This document shows, piece by piece, positions 37,936 through 47,961 of a stretch of DNA of 64,000 bases. The stretch is from Leishmania mexicana MHOM/GT/2001/U1103. Lineage: Eukaryota; Euglenozoa; Kinetoplastea; Trypanosomatida; Trypanosomatidae. Made by a program: the position numbers and the translations under genes. Each line of letters opens with the position of its first letter. The stretch's first letter is position 1. The notes beneath the pieces are model-generated. The model was given only the letters and a program-made list of their open reading frames with translations, was not told the DNA's origin and ran no database searches. The DNA lies in assembly GCF_000234665.1 (NCBI RefSeq), contig NC_018324.1, positions 677,501 through 741,500 on the forward strand, written 5' to 3'.

Positions 37936-40569
37936 TTATCTGTTGTAGTTCCGTGTCAACTCCTGTACACCACTCCGAACGTAACGTAGCAACGTCTCCA
38001 GGTACACCTCGCTCGTCCAGTCGCGGTGCAGACGCACTCGCCATTCTTGCAGTTTGCGCTTCCGCTGCGGCGACTCGTGTGCCTCGTTGACGTCCGTGTA
38101 CACAAACTGCGCAGCGTCGCGCGCCATAGCCTCCTCAACGTAGAGCACAGAGGGGCACAGAAGCACCTCAGACTGGGCACTGCACATCACAGTGGTCCAG
38201 ACGCGGTCCCGCCACGCAACCGCAGCACTGGTGGTGATAAGGGATCGACTTGCAATGCTGCCGAATCGTCGCACACCGTAGAGCCTCATGTCCGCGAGGG
38301 GGTACACAACGTAGCGTCGCCAGTAACTGCTGTCGCGGCTACGCGCGTACAACTCGCAGTTCCGCGACAAGGCAAGATAGGCTCGGATCATCGCTCGTAA
38401 GTAGAACAGGCGCCGCGACGGAGGTGCGTTGTCATCCGGCACCACGTGCTGCGTCGCCCTCTCCAGCCGCTCCACTCCCTCACTGAGTGTTCGATGGTGT
38501 AGCCGCACCACCGCGTCCGCGCCAAGTGAGGCGGGTGCGATTTTGTACAGGGCCTGCAACTCGGCGACTGAGTTCGCGTGTGTTTGCACAAACTGCGCCT
38601 CAGCGGCGACCGCGTCCGTGCGTGTCACCGCTGAGAGAGCGTAGCGAGGCTGCAACACGATGAGAGGCGACGCCACCGCTACTACACACCACACGCACAC
38701 CAGCGCTGACAGAAGGGCGACAGTAAGTCGGGACACACACGCCACGGTGAGCCACGGCGGCGAGGGTAACGTGGACGACGCGGATTGCCGCTGCGGTTGC
38801 GGCGGCCACACATCTGCGGCGTGCGCGCGCGAGGCAAGGCTTTCGCGCACAGAGGCGGCTGCAGCCACTCCGCCAGCGGCCGAGACAGAAACGCCAGATG
38901 CGTAACGTGATGATGTGCACCGCCTCACCTCCGGCTGCAGTGGCTGCAGCCAATCCAGGGGTGCAGGTTGTGGGGCACGGCTGACGAATAGCTCCATGAC
39001 GTTGCCGGCACCCGCACGAGTTCCTACTGGGTTCTGTCGTGCCTGCCCCAGCGCTGCCACACCGGCCCCGCGGATGTCGCTATCGCGTCGAATGTGCGGC
39101 GCTTGACGGTTGCGGCCGCGCTGGAGCCGACGCCGTATCGCTAGCTCCTCCTCATCTGGCAGGATGGAGGAGAAGTTGGGGTCCATCACGGTGGCGCTGC
39201 GCCGCGGAATGCACGCCTCCCCCGCGTCTCCTGTGCTTCCATGTCCAGCAGAAGAGATCTGGTTCTGCGCCGCGGTGCTCGAGGCAGCAGCTGCGGCGGC
39301 GGACGTCAGGCTCGAGTGGGCGGTGCTGCGCGAGGAAGACACGATATCCGCCAGAGACTCGCTCAGCGAGGATACCTGTGCAAACCGCACGTCGCATGGC
39401 CCGCGAAGAGCCGCAGAGACACCGACCCCACCCGCCCCCATCAGCTCCTCATCCACGCGACGACGTCGCTGAAGCCGTGAGCCTCCGCGTACCTCGTCCA
39501 CCGCCGTGACAATCGGAGAGGACTGACGAGACAGCGACGCGGTAATGTCACCTTCACTACTGTCGGAGAGTACGACCGAGTCTGAGTGGATGGTGGGACG
39601 GAGAAGCTCAGGCAGCTCCGCGCCACGGCCGCTGCGCCGCCACATATCAGACTCGGACACGGAGGTTCGTTGGCTGGCCGGAATGGAAGAGAGCGCGGCC
39701 GCATCGGGAAGAGGCTCGGAGGATAGTGCAGGACCCCTTCGCCTCGACGCTGCCCTCGCCGATGCACTGCCGCTGATGCCCTCCTCTTCCGCCCAGGAGG
39801 GGAGAGAATCAGTGGCAGGTACGATGGCGCTCAGTCGTCCCCACGGCGATGGCGACGGAGGGGAAGCGCTGCTGGCGGCGGTCGGCTGCTGCCGCTGCAG
39901 CCCTCGCTCTGACCTGGTTGCACCCGCCGCAGACTGCCGGAGGTGAGTGAGGCGCCGACGAAGGGTCGCACTGGCCGGTGACAACAGCCCTCGCGCGGCT
40001 CGAACTAGCCGCAGTGGCGTGCGGAGCAGCGCTGATGGCCCATGAGTCGCGGCGTCATCATCGGCGACCCTCTCCCGCTCCTCTCGAATTACCAGTGGGG
40101 TCGAGGTAAGCACAACAGCGTGGCGGCGGGCGGGTGTCGCTATCGACCCCACAAGGGGCGGAGGAGAGGCCGCCGCGTCCTGCAAACTGCGGCGAGGTGG
40201 ACGGAGAAGAAGCGGCGACTCAACGTCGTATATCAGCGTCCGATTCGTGCCAGTCGGTCTGTAGAACGTGGGGGAGGCCGGTGCGGCGGTGCCGTCTAAT
40301 GTTGTCTCGGTGTGGCTGTGGCTGCCTCTCGGACGGTCACCGTCCACACAGCTCTGCCTCTTGGCGACGCGGCCTCGCTTCGACCCTGGTTGAGGCTTTC
40401 TTCCAGTATGGAGTTCGTGCGAGCTGGGAGGCACAGGCATAAAAGATGAAGGCAACGGCGGCGCGCTGACCACCGCCGCTGCAGTCATCTTGTCCCGGTC
40501 CGCCAGTCCCGCTACTGCAACCCCTCGCTTCTTCCGTGGCGGACTCTGCGCGGCGTCCTCCGTTTGCAT
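37936..40569 (-). CDS. Single-span membrane protein with basic disordered N-terminus, 877 aa
   Basis: I do not recognise the family. The ATG at 40567-40569 is used. The first residues include PPRKKRGVAV, a likely monopartite nuclear localisation signal, with another basic cluster at SKRGRVAKR. Residues about 50-610 are Ser/Ala/Pro/Arg-rich and appear disordered. One strongly hydrophobic segment lies at about 616-639 (RLTVALLSALVCVWCVVAVA). The remaining 238 residues are helical and well conserved in appearance (for example RLFYLRAMIRAYLALSRNCE and YWRRYVVYPLADMRLYG). There is no N-terminal signal peptide, so the long N-terminus is probably cytosolic or nucleoplasmic and the C-terminal domain lumenal. 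This layout resembles inner-nuclear-membrane proteins, but that role is inference. Confidence 0.85.
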   Translation of the reverse strand: MQTEDAAQSPPRKKRGVAVAGLADRDKMTAAAVVSAPPLPSSFMPVPPSSHELHTGRKPQPGSKRGRVAKRQSCVDGDRPRGSHSHTETTLDGTAAPASPTFYRPTGTNRTLIYDVESPLLLRPPRRSLQDAAASPPPLVGSIATPARRHAVVLTSTPLVIREERERVADDDAATHGPSALLRTPLRLVRAARGLLSPASATLRRRLTHLRQSAAGATRSERGLQRQQPTAASSASPPSPSPWGRLSAIVPATDSLPSWAEEEGISGSASARAASRRRGPALSSEPLPDAAALSSIPASQRTSVSESDMWRRSGRGAELPELLRPTIHSDSVVLSDSSEGDITASLSRQSSPIVTAVDEVRGGSRLQRRRRVDEELMGAGGVGVSAALRGPCDVRFAQVSSLSESLADIVSSSRSTAHSSLTSAAAAAASSTAAQNQISSAGHGSTGDAGEACIPRRSATVMDPNFSSILPDEEELAIRRRLQRGRNRQAPHIRRDSDIRGAGVAALGQARQNPVGTRAGAGNVMELFVSRAPQPAPLDWLQPLQPEVRRCTSSRYASGVSVSAAGGVAAAASVRESLASRAHAADVWPPQPQRQSASSTLPSPPWLTVACVSRLTVALLSALVCVWCVVAVASPLIVLQPRYALSAVTRTDAVAAEAQFVQTHANSVAELQALYKIAPASLGADAVVRLHHRTLSEGVERLERATQHVVPDDNAPPSRRLFYLRAMIRAYLALSRNCELYARSRDSSYWRRYVVYPLADMRLYGVRRFGSIASRSLITTSAAVAWRDRVWTTVMCSAQSEVLLCPSVLYVEEAMARDAAQFVYTDVNEAHESPQRKRKLQEWRVRLHRDWTSEVYLETLLRYVRSGVQELTRNYNR

Positions 40570-42407
40570 CTCATGCTGGCCTTTGGTGCAGCGAAGGGTA
40601 CGGAGAGAGCGTCAAGTAGTGACGGTGAGTGGAGAAGCGGTGCTGGGGTTCGAGGGGATGACAGGAGGCAAAGGTAACGGTGGAACAGTGGGCCTGTGAC
40701 CACACTTTCTTATCAGCGAACGAGGAAAGGGGGCGCGGAGACCCAGTGAGGGCGGAAAAGGGCAACGAGGGAGAGCGAAAAGCGGGAACAAGAAGAGCCC
40801 GACAGACTCTAGACCACACTCTAGACGCGAGACAACCTCGTCAAAGCCGGTAGCGCGGCCCCTCTACTGCTCGTACGCGCTGTTGAGAGTTCGTGGGTGT
40901 CACAGTAAGGACACGGAGGACAACGCTGAATCGAACGAGGTGTGCCTGCGGTGCGGGTGGGGTGTGTGTCGTGCAGGTGCCCACCAGGTGGCGAGACAGC
41001 CTATCGGTACACCACAATACTTGAGGGCATGTAGGCACCACCACTCCACGAGCGCGAGCACACACAAGTGCGGACGCAAATACGCTGCACGTGCACACCC
41101 ACACACGCGCTTGCAGCCGCCAACGGTGTCTCTTTCCCGCCCTTCGTGTCTATGCGAAGTCTGGGAGACTGTGCCTCTATGTGTTTATGGGTGTGCCTCG
41201 AAAAAAAAAAATATGAGGCGGTGGGGAGGGCCGCCGTGGTACTAGGGGGACGAGGAACACCACCTCGCTCCCTTATATATATATATATAGTGGTGTGTCT
41301 TCTTGTGTCTCCGGCTCACACCTGCGCCCGTTGCACAACCGCTCTTTGTGGGGCGGGTGCGCTTTTATATGTGTTTTCTTTTTTCCACGCTGGCGGCCTT
41401 TGTTTGTACGCTGCCCACCGCCGGCTCACAAAGAGCGTGTTGAACGAAAGAAAAGGAGAGATGGAGCGAAGAGAGCGGCAACGCACACACACGCCCACAA
41501 TCGTGATGAAAAGTGGGGATAGCGGCAAGGGGAAGAGAAGCGGAGAAGTGGAAGGGAAGGGCAGACGCACAAGATGTGCAAAGGGATGCTCTGTCCACCA
41601 CCACCAGCACCACCACCACCATGCCTCACACCGAGTCTGTTTTGTTTTGTGCGTGTCGGTGCGTGTGTGCTGCTCCTGCCGCTTCTTTCCGCATCGAAGG
41701 AGAAAAGCACAAAACGACAAGGATGAGCATCTGCACAGACCTCTCTGCGCGAGGCGATTGCCCGTCACTGCCGCACACGCTTCTATTTCATGTCAGAATA
41801 TGTGCGCACGATTCTCCGTGTCCCTGCTAAAGTTTGACGAGGAAAGCGAGGGAAGAGGAGGGGGGAAAGGCGAGCCGACAGAAACGCGCACCAACGTCGG
41901 ATGGACACCGGGAGAAGTAGAGTCGACGAAGCGGCCCCCACCACCCCGCTCTGCGCGCAAGCCGACAACAATGCTGCAGCTGCGCAGTGGGAGAAGTCGA
42001 AATCTCCTCCTCTCCCTGTTTCAAGCTCTCTTTTCCTCTTGAACCGTGTAGTGCACCCTCATGAGCACACTCACTCGCGCGTATGCGTGCGTGCATGCGT
42101 GCGACGGTGCCGTTTTGTGTGCGTGTTAAACGTTTTAAAAGAAAATGCTCGCTTCCTCTGAGTTAATCCTCGCTCCCCCTCTCTCGAGCGTCGCCTCCTC
42201 GTGTGCGATGTCGCGGGTGCACCATGGATGCGGGACAAGAGAAGGAAAAGACCGCGTACAGATCAACCACACTGGGAGGTCGTCGGACACTATGTGTGTG
42301 TGTGTGTGCAAAGGCCCAGAGAGAACCCGACAAAGGACCTATCACACACGGAGAGCGAGCGAGTACACGCTGCCGCCCTCATCACCCCCAGCCCCCTCCC
42401 ACCCAGC
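40570..42407 (-). other. 1.8 kb spacer between the HAS1-like gene and the 877-aa membrane protein gene
   Basis: No gene is supported. The spacer contains a TA run (41273-41290), an A-run near 41201-41211, a CCA-type repeat (about 41600-41625), and a GT run (about 42293-42308). Open frames, including a 324-codon one on the plus strand, are His/Cys/Thr/Arg low-complexity. Confidence 0.55.
41273..41290. repeat. (TA)n microsatellite
   Basis: Nine TA units in a GC-rich context; with 31422-31435 this is one of only two clear AT dinucleotide runs in the window. Confidence 0.9.
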
Positions 42408-44384
42408 TCACCACTCCCCACTGATGTTCTGATGCCGCTGGCTCATCGACTTCGCGTTCACGTCGCGTCGCTTAGCGTTCTTGGTGTGGCGCATGGCGCT
42501 AAACTCGTGCCGTGACTTCTTGCTCATGTGCGCAGCGGACTGGGAGAGATCCATCTTGATCGGCGGCGGCTCACTCAGTGCAAACCCGCGCGCCACCGCA
42601 GCGAGGTCGAGGTTTTGAATGTTGAATACGTTTTTCAGCTGGCAGCTACTGTAGCTCAGCAAGTAGCCCTCGTATGCCTGCCGCGCCGAAGTGCGCAGGT
42701 AGTAGTTGGTGCCCACCAGCTGCTCCAGCTGCCCCTGCACGTTCCCTTTTATCTTTGTCATATCGAAGGTGTACTCGTTCACCTTCACCTTGGCATCATC
42801 GTAGAGGTACTTGAGGAACAGCTCCTCCTGCGGAAGCAGAAACATGAGCGCGTTACCGCAGCGCCCAGCACGCGCGGTGCGCCCGACACGGTGCACGTAC
42901 TTCACCGGATCATCCGGGGGGTCGAATTGCACAATCCAGTCCACCTCGGGGATGTCGAGACCGCGTGCCGCGACATCGGTCGTGAAGAGCACGCCACTCG
43001 GTGCGTTGCAGAACTGCATGTACGTCGCGGAGCGCTGGTGCTGCTTCTGCTTGCCGTGGAAGGCGATGCAGGGCACGTCGATGTAGTTGAAGAGCTCGCA
43101 GTGGAAGCTGACGCTGTTGCGACTGCTGAAGAAGACGATGACCTTCTTCTTCAGGTTCTTTTTCACAAAGTGGTAGAGCACGAGCAGACGCTGCTCGCTG
43201 GCGCACACGACGTAGCCCTGCTCCAACGTGTCCACGGTGGCCTTATCCTTCTTGCTCTTCATGGAGATGAAGATCGGTGTCTTGTGAAACGAGATGCGCG
43301 CGAGCTGCTCGACACGCGTCGTCTGCGTGGCAGAGAACAAGAACGTCTGGCGGTTTTTGGGCAGCAGGGCCACGATCTCGCGCATGTCCTCCTCAAAGCC
43401 GTTGTCGAGCACGCGATCCGCCTCGTCAACGGCGAGCAGCAGTAGGTTCTTTGTGTGCCAGTCCGTCGTCAACTTCAAGTGGTCTAGCAGGCGGCCAGGG
43501 GAGGCGACCACGATCATGACGCCGTTGGCGAGCTTGAAGCCCTCTTGGTTGCGGCTCTGGCCGCCAATGCAGCACAAGAACGTCAGAGAGCCGTTGAAGT
43601 GCTTCAGCAGCTTCAGCAGCACACCCTCGATCTGCAGGCAGAGCTCACGGGTAGGCCCGATGATGATGGCCGCCGTGCCGTTGCTGGGGCGAAAGCCTGA
43701 GCGGCAGACGATCTCCACAATTGGAATCAAGAACGCCAGCGTCTTGCCGGCGCCGGTCTTCGCCTCGGCGAGGAGATCGCGTCCCTGCAGCGCAGCAGGG
43801 ATGCAGCGAGACTGGATTGGCGTCAGCTCCCTGAACTTGAACTCCTGCTCTAGAGCAGACACTATGTGGGGGTTCAACTGCAGTGACTTATAGTCCGTGA
43901 CGGCAGGGATGGACTTGGCCAGCTCCTTGCTGCGCTGCATCATGCTTACCGCAGTGGGGCCGTCTGGCGCCGACGACGCAGCCAGGGACACGGAGGCGGA
44001 GGGGAACGACGTCTTTCCTCCCTCCGCTGCGCCGGGCTTTTGGGGGTGACACTGACGCGCGCTCCATCCCGTCGCATCCGCGTCCGCCCCGTCACCGTCG
44101 TCACTGTCATCCTCACGGCGTCGCTTCTCCGAACGCTTCGTCGATACCACATTAGACGCCGCCGCCTGCGCCCCCTCTACCGAATTCGCGTCATCGTTAT
44201 TCTCCACCGTCTCGGCAAGCTCGTCGTACGGCTCACCGGCTGTGTTTGAGGCAGTTTCCCGTGCGGACTTGCATCGGTGGTGGCGAAGACGGCGGCGCTT
44301 CTTTGTGGACTGCTCCGCAGCAGCAGCTGCAGCCTCGTCGCTGTGGTCCCCAAGCGGCGACGACGTAGGTGTCCTCGCCGACAT
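42408..44384 (-). CDS. HAS1: DEAD-box RNA helicase, HAS1/DDX18-like, 658 aa
   Basis: HAS1 is a nucleolar ATP-dependent helicase for early 40S and 60S pre-rRNA processing. The ATG at 44382-44384 (MSARTPTSSPLG) begins an acidic/basic low-complexity N-terminus of about 150 residues. The core shows AKTGAGKT (208-215), PTRELCLQ, VASPGRLLDH, DEAD (320-323), SAT in FLFSATQT, then GYVVCASEQRLLVLYHFVKK, VFFSSRNSV, HGKQKQHQRS, TDVAARGLDIPEVDWIVQFD and HRVGRTAR. The subfamily call rests on the C-terminal domain: NYYLRTSARQAYEGYLLSYS, then LKNVFNIQNLDLAAVARGFA, matching the DUF4217 segment and order of HAS1/DDX18 closely. The 90 codons upstream of this ATG in the same frame have no helicase character and contain an unlikely leader. 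Confidence 0.95.
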   Translation of the reverse strand: MSARTPTSSPLGDHSDEAAAAAAEQSTKKRRRLRHHRCKSARETASNTAGEPYDELAETVENNDDANSVEGAQAAASNVVSTKRSEKRRREDDSDDGDGADADATGWSARQCHPQKPGAAEGGKTSFPSASVSLAASSAPDGPTAVSMMQRSKELAKSIPAVTDYKSLQLNPHIVSALEQEFKFRELTPIQSRCIPAALQGRDLLAEAKTGAGKTLAFLIPIVEIVCRSGFRPSNGTAAIIIGPTRELCLQIEGVLLKLLKHFNGSLTFLCCIGGQSRNQEGFKLANGVMIVVASPGRLLDHLKLTTDWHTKNLLLLAVDEADRVLDNGFEEDMREIVALLPKNRQTFLFSATQTTRVEQLARISFHKTPIFISMKSKKDKATVDTLEQGYVVCASEQRLLVLYHFVKKNLKKKVIVFFSSRNSVSFHCELFNYIDVPCIAFHGKQKQHQRSATYMQFCNAPSGVLFTTDVAARGLDIPEVDWIVQFDPPDDPVKYVHRVGRTARAGRCGNALMFLLPQEELFLKYLYDDAKVKVNEYTFDMTKIKGNVQGQLEQLVGTNYYLRTSARQAYEGYLLSYSSCQLKNVFNIQNLDLAAVARGFALSEPPPIKMDLSQSAAHMSKKSRHEFSAMRHTKNAKRRDVNAKSMSQRHQNISGEW

Positions 44385-45559
44385 GAGCGCGAAGAAAAGA
44401 GAGCGTCGGTGAGCACTTTGCGGGCAGCAGCGGTGTCTCCTAGAGAAAGACAAAACCAAGCCAGCTCGTGAGCTGGTCGGTGTTCGTGTGTTCCAACGCT
44501 TCTGATATGTTCGCACTTTTACGGAGGAGACGAGAATGAATGAGAGCCAAGCAGGGAGGATAGACATGGGAAAGGAGAGAGGCCGCAAGGAGAACAAAGC
44601 CGGCTGTTTCGAGTCACTGCGACAGTAAAAATGGATGCGCGTTGATGCGGTGGGCAAGGGCTAGTAATGACATCTGATCTCTCGCCCACTGTCCCCCCCC
44701 CTCGCCTCCACACACACCCAACGTGTTTTCTCAATACAGATGGGCGAAGTTGAGGTGACACGCGCAGACACCATGGACAACCGATAGCGGAGCCCTTAGG
44801 GATGCACACGGCAAGCGACAGTGTACACTTCGCTAGTGAACAGCGCAGAGTACCGCAGAGACCCAGTCAAGTCTTCGCCTTGCCACACCAAGTCCGTTTG
44901 CGCATGCGTGCGTATGTGTGGGTGCATCCCCATGCAACGGGTTGGCTTGCCTGTGGTACTCGTCCATCTGCATTGCCTCTGGCGTTGCTCTTCCGCTCGC
45001 TCTGCCCGTCTTGACTGCTCCTACACCTCTGGTGCGATGATGCGTCGACTGAGTCACCACAACAGCGGCACGGCAGAACTTTACGAGAATCGTCAAGAGA
45101 AAAACGATGTGCACTTGTGTTTTACTCGCGTTAGTCATCTGTTACGCACAGTCGCCGGCTCCTCCCTCACACGCCGCAGCTGCCCATGCACTCCTCGGAC
45201 TAGGACACGCCGACGTCACACTCCCCCTTCTCTCGCTTTCTCTTATCCACTGCTGTCGCGCTGGCAGCGAGAGAAAAGCAAGAAGAGGAAAACTCCCACA
45301 CGGTAGCGGCGGCAGCAGCAGCAGCCGGAAAGGCGGTCGTTTCAGCGAGACTGGGAAAAGGGGAGGCAGGCAGCACGCAAAGCGCACCCGCCTTCCCTCT
45401 ATCTCCGCACGTACGCGAGATGAGAGATCAGGCTGATGAGCGGAACGAAGAGCGAAGCACACCCAGCGGGGAGAGGCGAGACTTTTACCGTGCGCTGTCA
45501 CGCACGGCCGACACAAACACGCACTAAACCCTTCATAGGTACACTTCCTTTGTGGGTGT
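44385..45559 (-). other. Spacer between the two DEAD-box helicase genes
   Basis: No gene is supported. Purine-rich plus-strand blocks (about 44386-44404, 44522-44600 and 45265-45370) provide possible polypyrimidine tracts for the HAS1-like gene. The rest is moderately low-complexity 3' UTR of the RRP3-like gene. Confidence 0.55.
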
Positions 45560-47143
45560 CTACCGCGATTTCGCTTGCTGCTTTGCCTCCCGCCGCTTCG
45601 CCCACAGAGACTTGTGCTGTTCCTTTTTCGTCATCTCGAAGATGGACTCGTGTTCGCGGCGCATGCGCAGCGTTGCGAAGTCGCTCGTACCGTGTTTAGC
45701 ATCGTCGTAGCCCATGTCGGCGTCGCCGCGGTCGCGCTTGCCTTTCCGCGCCGTCGTCAGCTGCCGCGACTCCTTCTCCAAGCTCCTCTCCTCGGCATCC
45801 TCGCGGATTTCGCGGATGGCCTCCTGCTCTGCATCCTCAACACGCTGGAGCACCAGCTGCACCTCGCTCTCCGCGAGGGAGGGGTACTCGACGCACTTGA
45901 CGCCTGTTTGCTGCTCGATCTTTTGCAGCAGTACAATGTCGTACTGACTAATGAGATTAACAGCCTTGCCCTCGGCCCCAGCGCGAGCTGTGCGCCCGAC
46001 GCGGTGGATGTAGTCCTCGACGTGGTCAGGCAGCGAGAAATTCACGACGACGTCCGTGTGCGGTATGTCCAGGCCACGCTGCGCAACATCGGTGCAGATG
46101 AGCATCCTCACTTTTCCCTCCTTGAACTTCGTGAGCGCGATGTTGCGGTTACTTTGGTCCATGCGACCCATCAGAGGCAACGCGCGGTGGCCCAAGATGC
46201 GGAGGGCCAGCGTAATCTTGTGCACCAAAGCCGCGCTTCGACAGAAAATGAGGATGTGGTTGCCCGTCTCCTTCGTTAAGAAGAGGTGCAGGTAGGATAG
46301 CATCTGCGCAAACGGGGCAAAGATGTAGTACTGCTTGAGTGTGTCCACAGTGGTGTTCTTGCGGTGCACCTGCAGCAGCACCGGGTCCAGCAGCGACGCC
46401 TTCTGGAGACGGTCAATCTTGGTACTCAGCGTAGCAGAGAAGAGCATGGTGCGGCGGTCCTGCGGCAGCTGCTCCAGAATGGCGTCAATCTCTTTCTCGT
46501 AGTCCATATCGAGCATCTTGTCCGCCTCATCCAGCACCAAGGCGTGCAGCTTGACGAGCTTGAAGCCCTTCGTGTTGCTGAGGTGGTCCTTTACCCGGCC
46601 AGGAGTTCCGACGATGACATGCGGCCGCTTGCTCAGCTCACAGGCCTGCTCGACCATGTCCGCGCCACCCACCAGCGTCGCCACACGCAGTCCGACACTG
46701 CGGCCAAGCAGTACAAACTGGGCCGTCACCTGCTGCGCCAACTCGCGTGTGGGCACCATCACGAGGACAGAGAGGTACGGCGTCTTGCGCTGGGTCAGGA
46801 GCCAGTTCACCAGGGGCAGTGCATAGGCGCCAGTTTTGCCGCTACCAGTCTGCGCCACACCAATGAGGTCACGGCCCTCGGCAAAGACAGTGATAGCGGA
46901 GGCCTGAATGCGAGTCGGGTGCTGCCAGCCAGCCTCGGCGCACGCCGAACAAAGCTCCTCGCAGAGACCGAGGTCCTGGAATGTCTTCGCCTTGAACTCC
47001 TCGTCATCCAAAAGCTCAGAGCCGAGGCTTTGGTGCCTGACACTAGAGGTGCTCCGGGCTAGCATGGAGGTTCTGCTCTCACTATTTCCCCCGTCGCCAT
47101 CCTCTCGCAAGGCCTTGGGGAGCTTGCGCCGCGCTGACGACAT
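45560..47143 (-). CDS. RRP3: DEAD-box RNA helicase, RRP3/DDX47-like, 527 aa
   Basis: RRP3 helicases act in the nucleolus on pre-18S rRNA cleavages. The ATG at 47141-47143 gives MSSARRKLPKALRED. The Q motif spans F55 to Q80 (TFQDLGLCEELCSACAEAGW, then PTRIQ), followed by AQTGSGKT (97-104), PTRELAQQ (131-138), GTPGR (179-183), DEAD (205-208), SAT (236-238), and in the second lobe ILIFCRSAALV, TDVAQRGLDIPHTDVVVNF and HRVGRTARAG. The phrase LDIPHTDVVVNFSLPDHVED, the C-terminal QYDIVLLQKIEQQTGVK and the length fit the DDX47/RRP3 subfamily. The C-terminal 90 residues are charged and helical. In the SF2 'ARGLDIP' motif the usual Ala/Ser before Arg is Gln, a minor departure. Confidence 0.93.
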   Translation of the reverse strand: MSSARRKLPKALREDGDGGNSESRTSMLARSTSSVRHQSLGSELLDDEEFKAKTFQDLGLCEELCSACAEAGWQHPTRIQASAITVFAEGRDLIGVAQTGSGKTGAYALPLVNWLLTQRKTPYLSVLVMVPTRELAQQVTAQFVLLGRSVGLRVATLVGGADMVEQACELSKRPHVIVGTPGRVKDHLSNTKGFKLVKLHALVLDEADKMLDMDYEKEIDAILEQLPQDRRTMLFSATLSTKIDRLQKASLLDPVLLQVHRKNTTVDTLKQYYIFAPFAQMLSYLHLFLTKETGNHILIFCRSAALVHKITLALRILGHRALPLMGRMDQSNRNIALTKFKEGKVRMLICTDVAQRGLDIPHTDVVVNFSLPDHVEDYIHRVGRTARAGAEGKAVNLISQYDIVLLQKIEQQTGVKCVEYPSLAESEVQLVLQRVEDAEQEAIREIREDAEERSLEKESRQLTTARKGKRDRGDADMGYDDAKHGTSDFATLRMRREHESIFEMTKKEQHKSLWAKRREAKQQAKSR

Positions 47144-47961
47144 GTGTGCGCGTTGCAGAAAAGGTCGTGCTGTCGACAGTCACAATGCAAAGGATTGCTT
47201 CCTGTGGTTCTGTGTCTTCCGCCCTCCGCCTGTTTTGGGCGCAATGATGGGAAGGTGTATGGGTGAGTGACGTGGTGGTAGGGGTGGTGATCTGTGTCTG
47301 TGTGTGTGTGTGCCAGTGCCAGATCAAAGCTGTGCACCGGCGCACGCTTGATGCGTTTTTCTTTCGTTTCTCGATGCCGCGTGTGTGCGTTGGCCAAAAA
47401 CGGAGAGGCGACGGCGTAGAAATTCGAGGAACGAGGGAAGACGTGGAGACGGCATGGCCACACGAGGCGCGCATACATACACCCTTTGTGTCATGTCGTC
47501 CCTGGGTGTTGGTGCGAGTACGGCAACCGCGCAGATTCGCGCGCACACGAGAGAGAGGAAGAGAGGCGCATGTCAACAGTTCTACTCCATTTCCGCCCTC
47601 CCCAGAGCAACACGCTGCGCAGCGAAGACAAAGAACAAAAAAAGAGCTGCACTGTGGAGGCGGCACCCCCTCCTCTCTCGTGGGCGTGTCTGTGTGTCTG
47701 TCTACGTGTTGATGTTGTGACCACCCTTTGTAAACGCGCCCTCCCCACACTGGTATGGAGAGCGTCACACCTCGGCAAGCATCATGCTGTCGGAGATTCA
47801 GTCCAGCATCGCTCTCCCAGCAACAAAAAAAAAACGCGCTGCGCCGGCGTGCCCCCGCCAGCAGCGCGCGCACCCGTCAGCGCAGCCGTTCCCCCACTCA
47901 GCCTCACCGCGGCCCATCTCACTTGACCTTTGTCTTTTCTTTGTTCCGGTCTCAGTTGTCT
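47144..47961 (-). other. Spacer between the uS5m gene and the RRP3-like gene
   Basis: No gene is supported. The spacer holds a GT/CTGT run (about 47290-47311), an A-run near 47825-47834 and mixed low-complexity sequence. No acceptor site can be chosen confidently for the RRP3-like gene. Confidence 0.5.

Noticed and set aside
41068..42042. 324-codon plus-strand open frame in a spacer
   Set aside because: Runs through TA, CCA and GT repeats (HHQHHHHH, CVSVRVCC); no domain, wrong strand.
44385..44657. 91-codon N-terminal extension of the HAS1-like helicase
   Set aside because: The upstream segment has no helicase or nucleolar-protein character; the ATG at 44384 begins a typical charged N-terminus.
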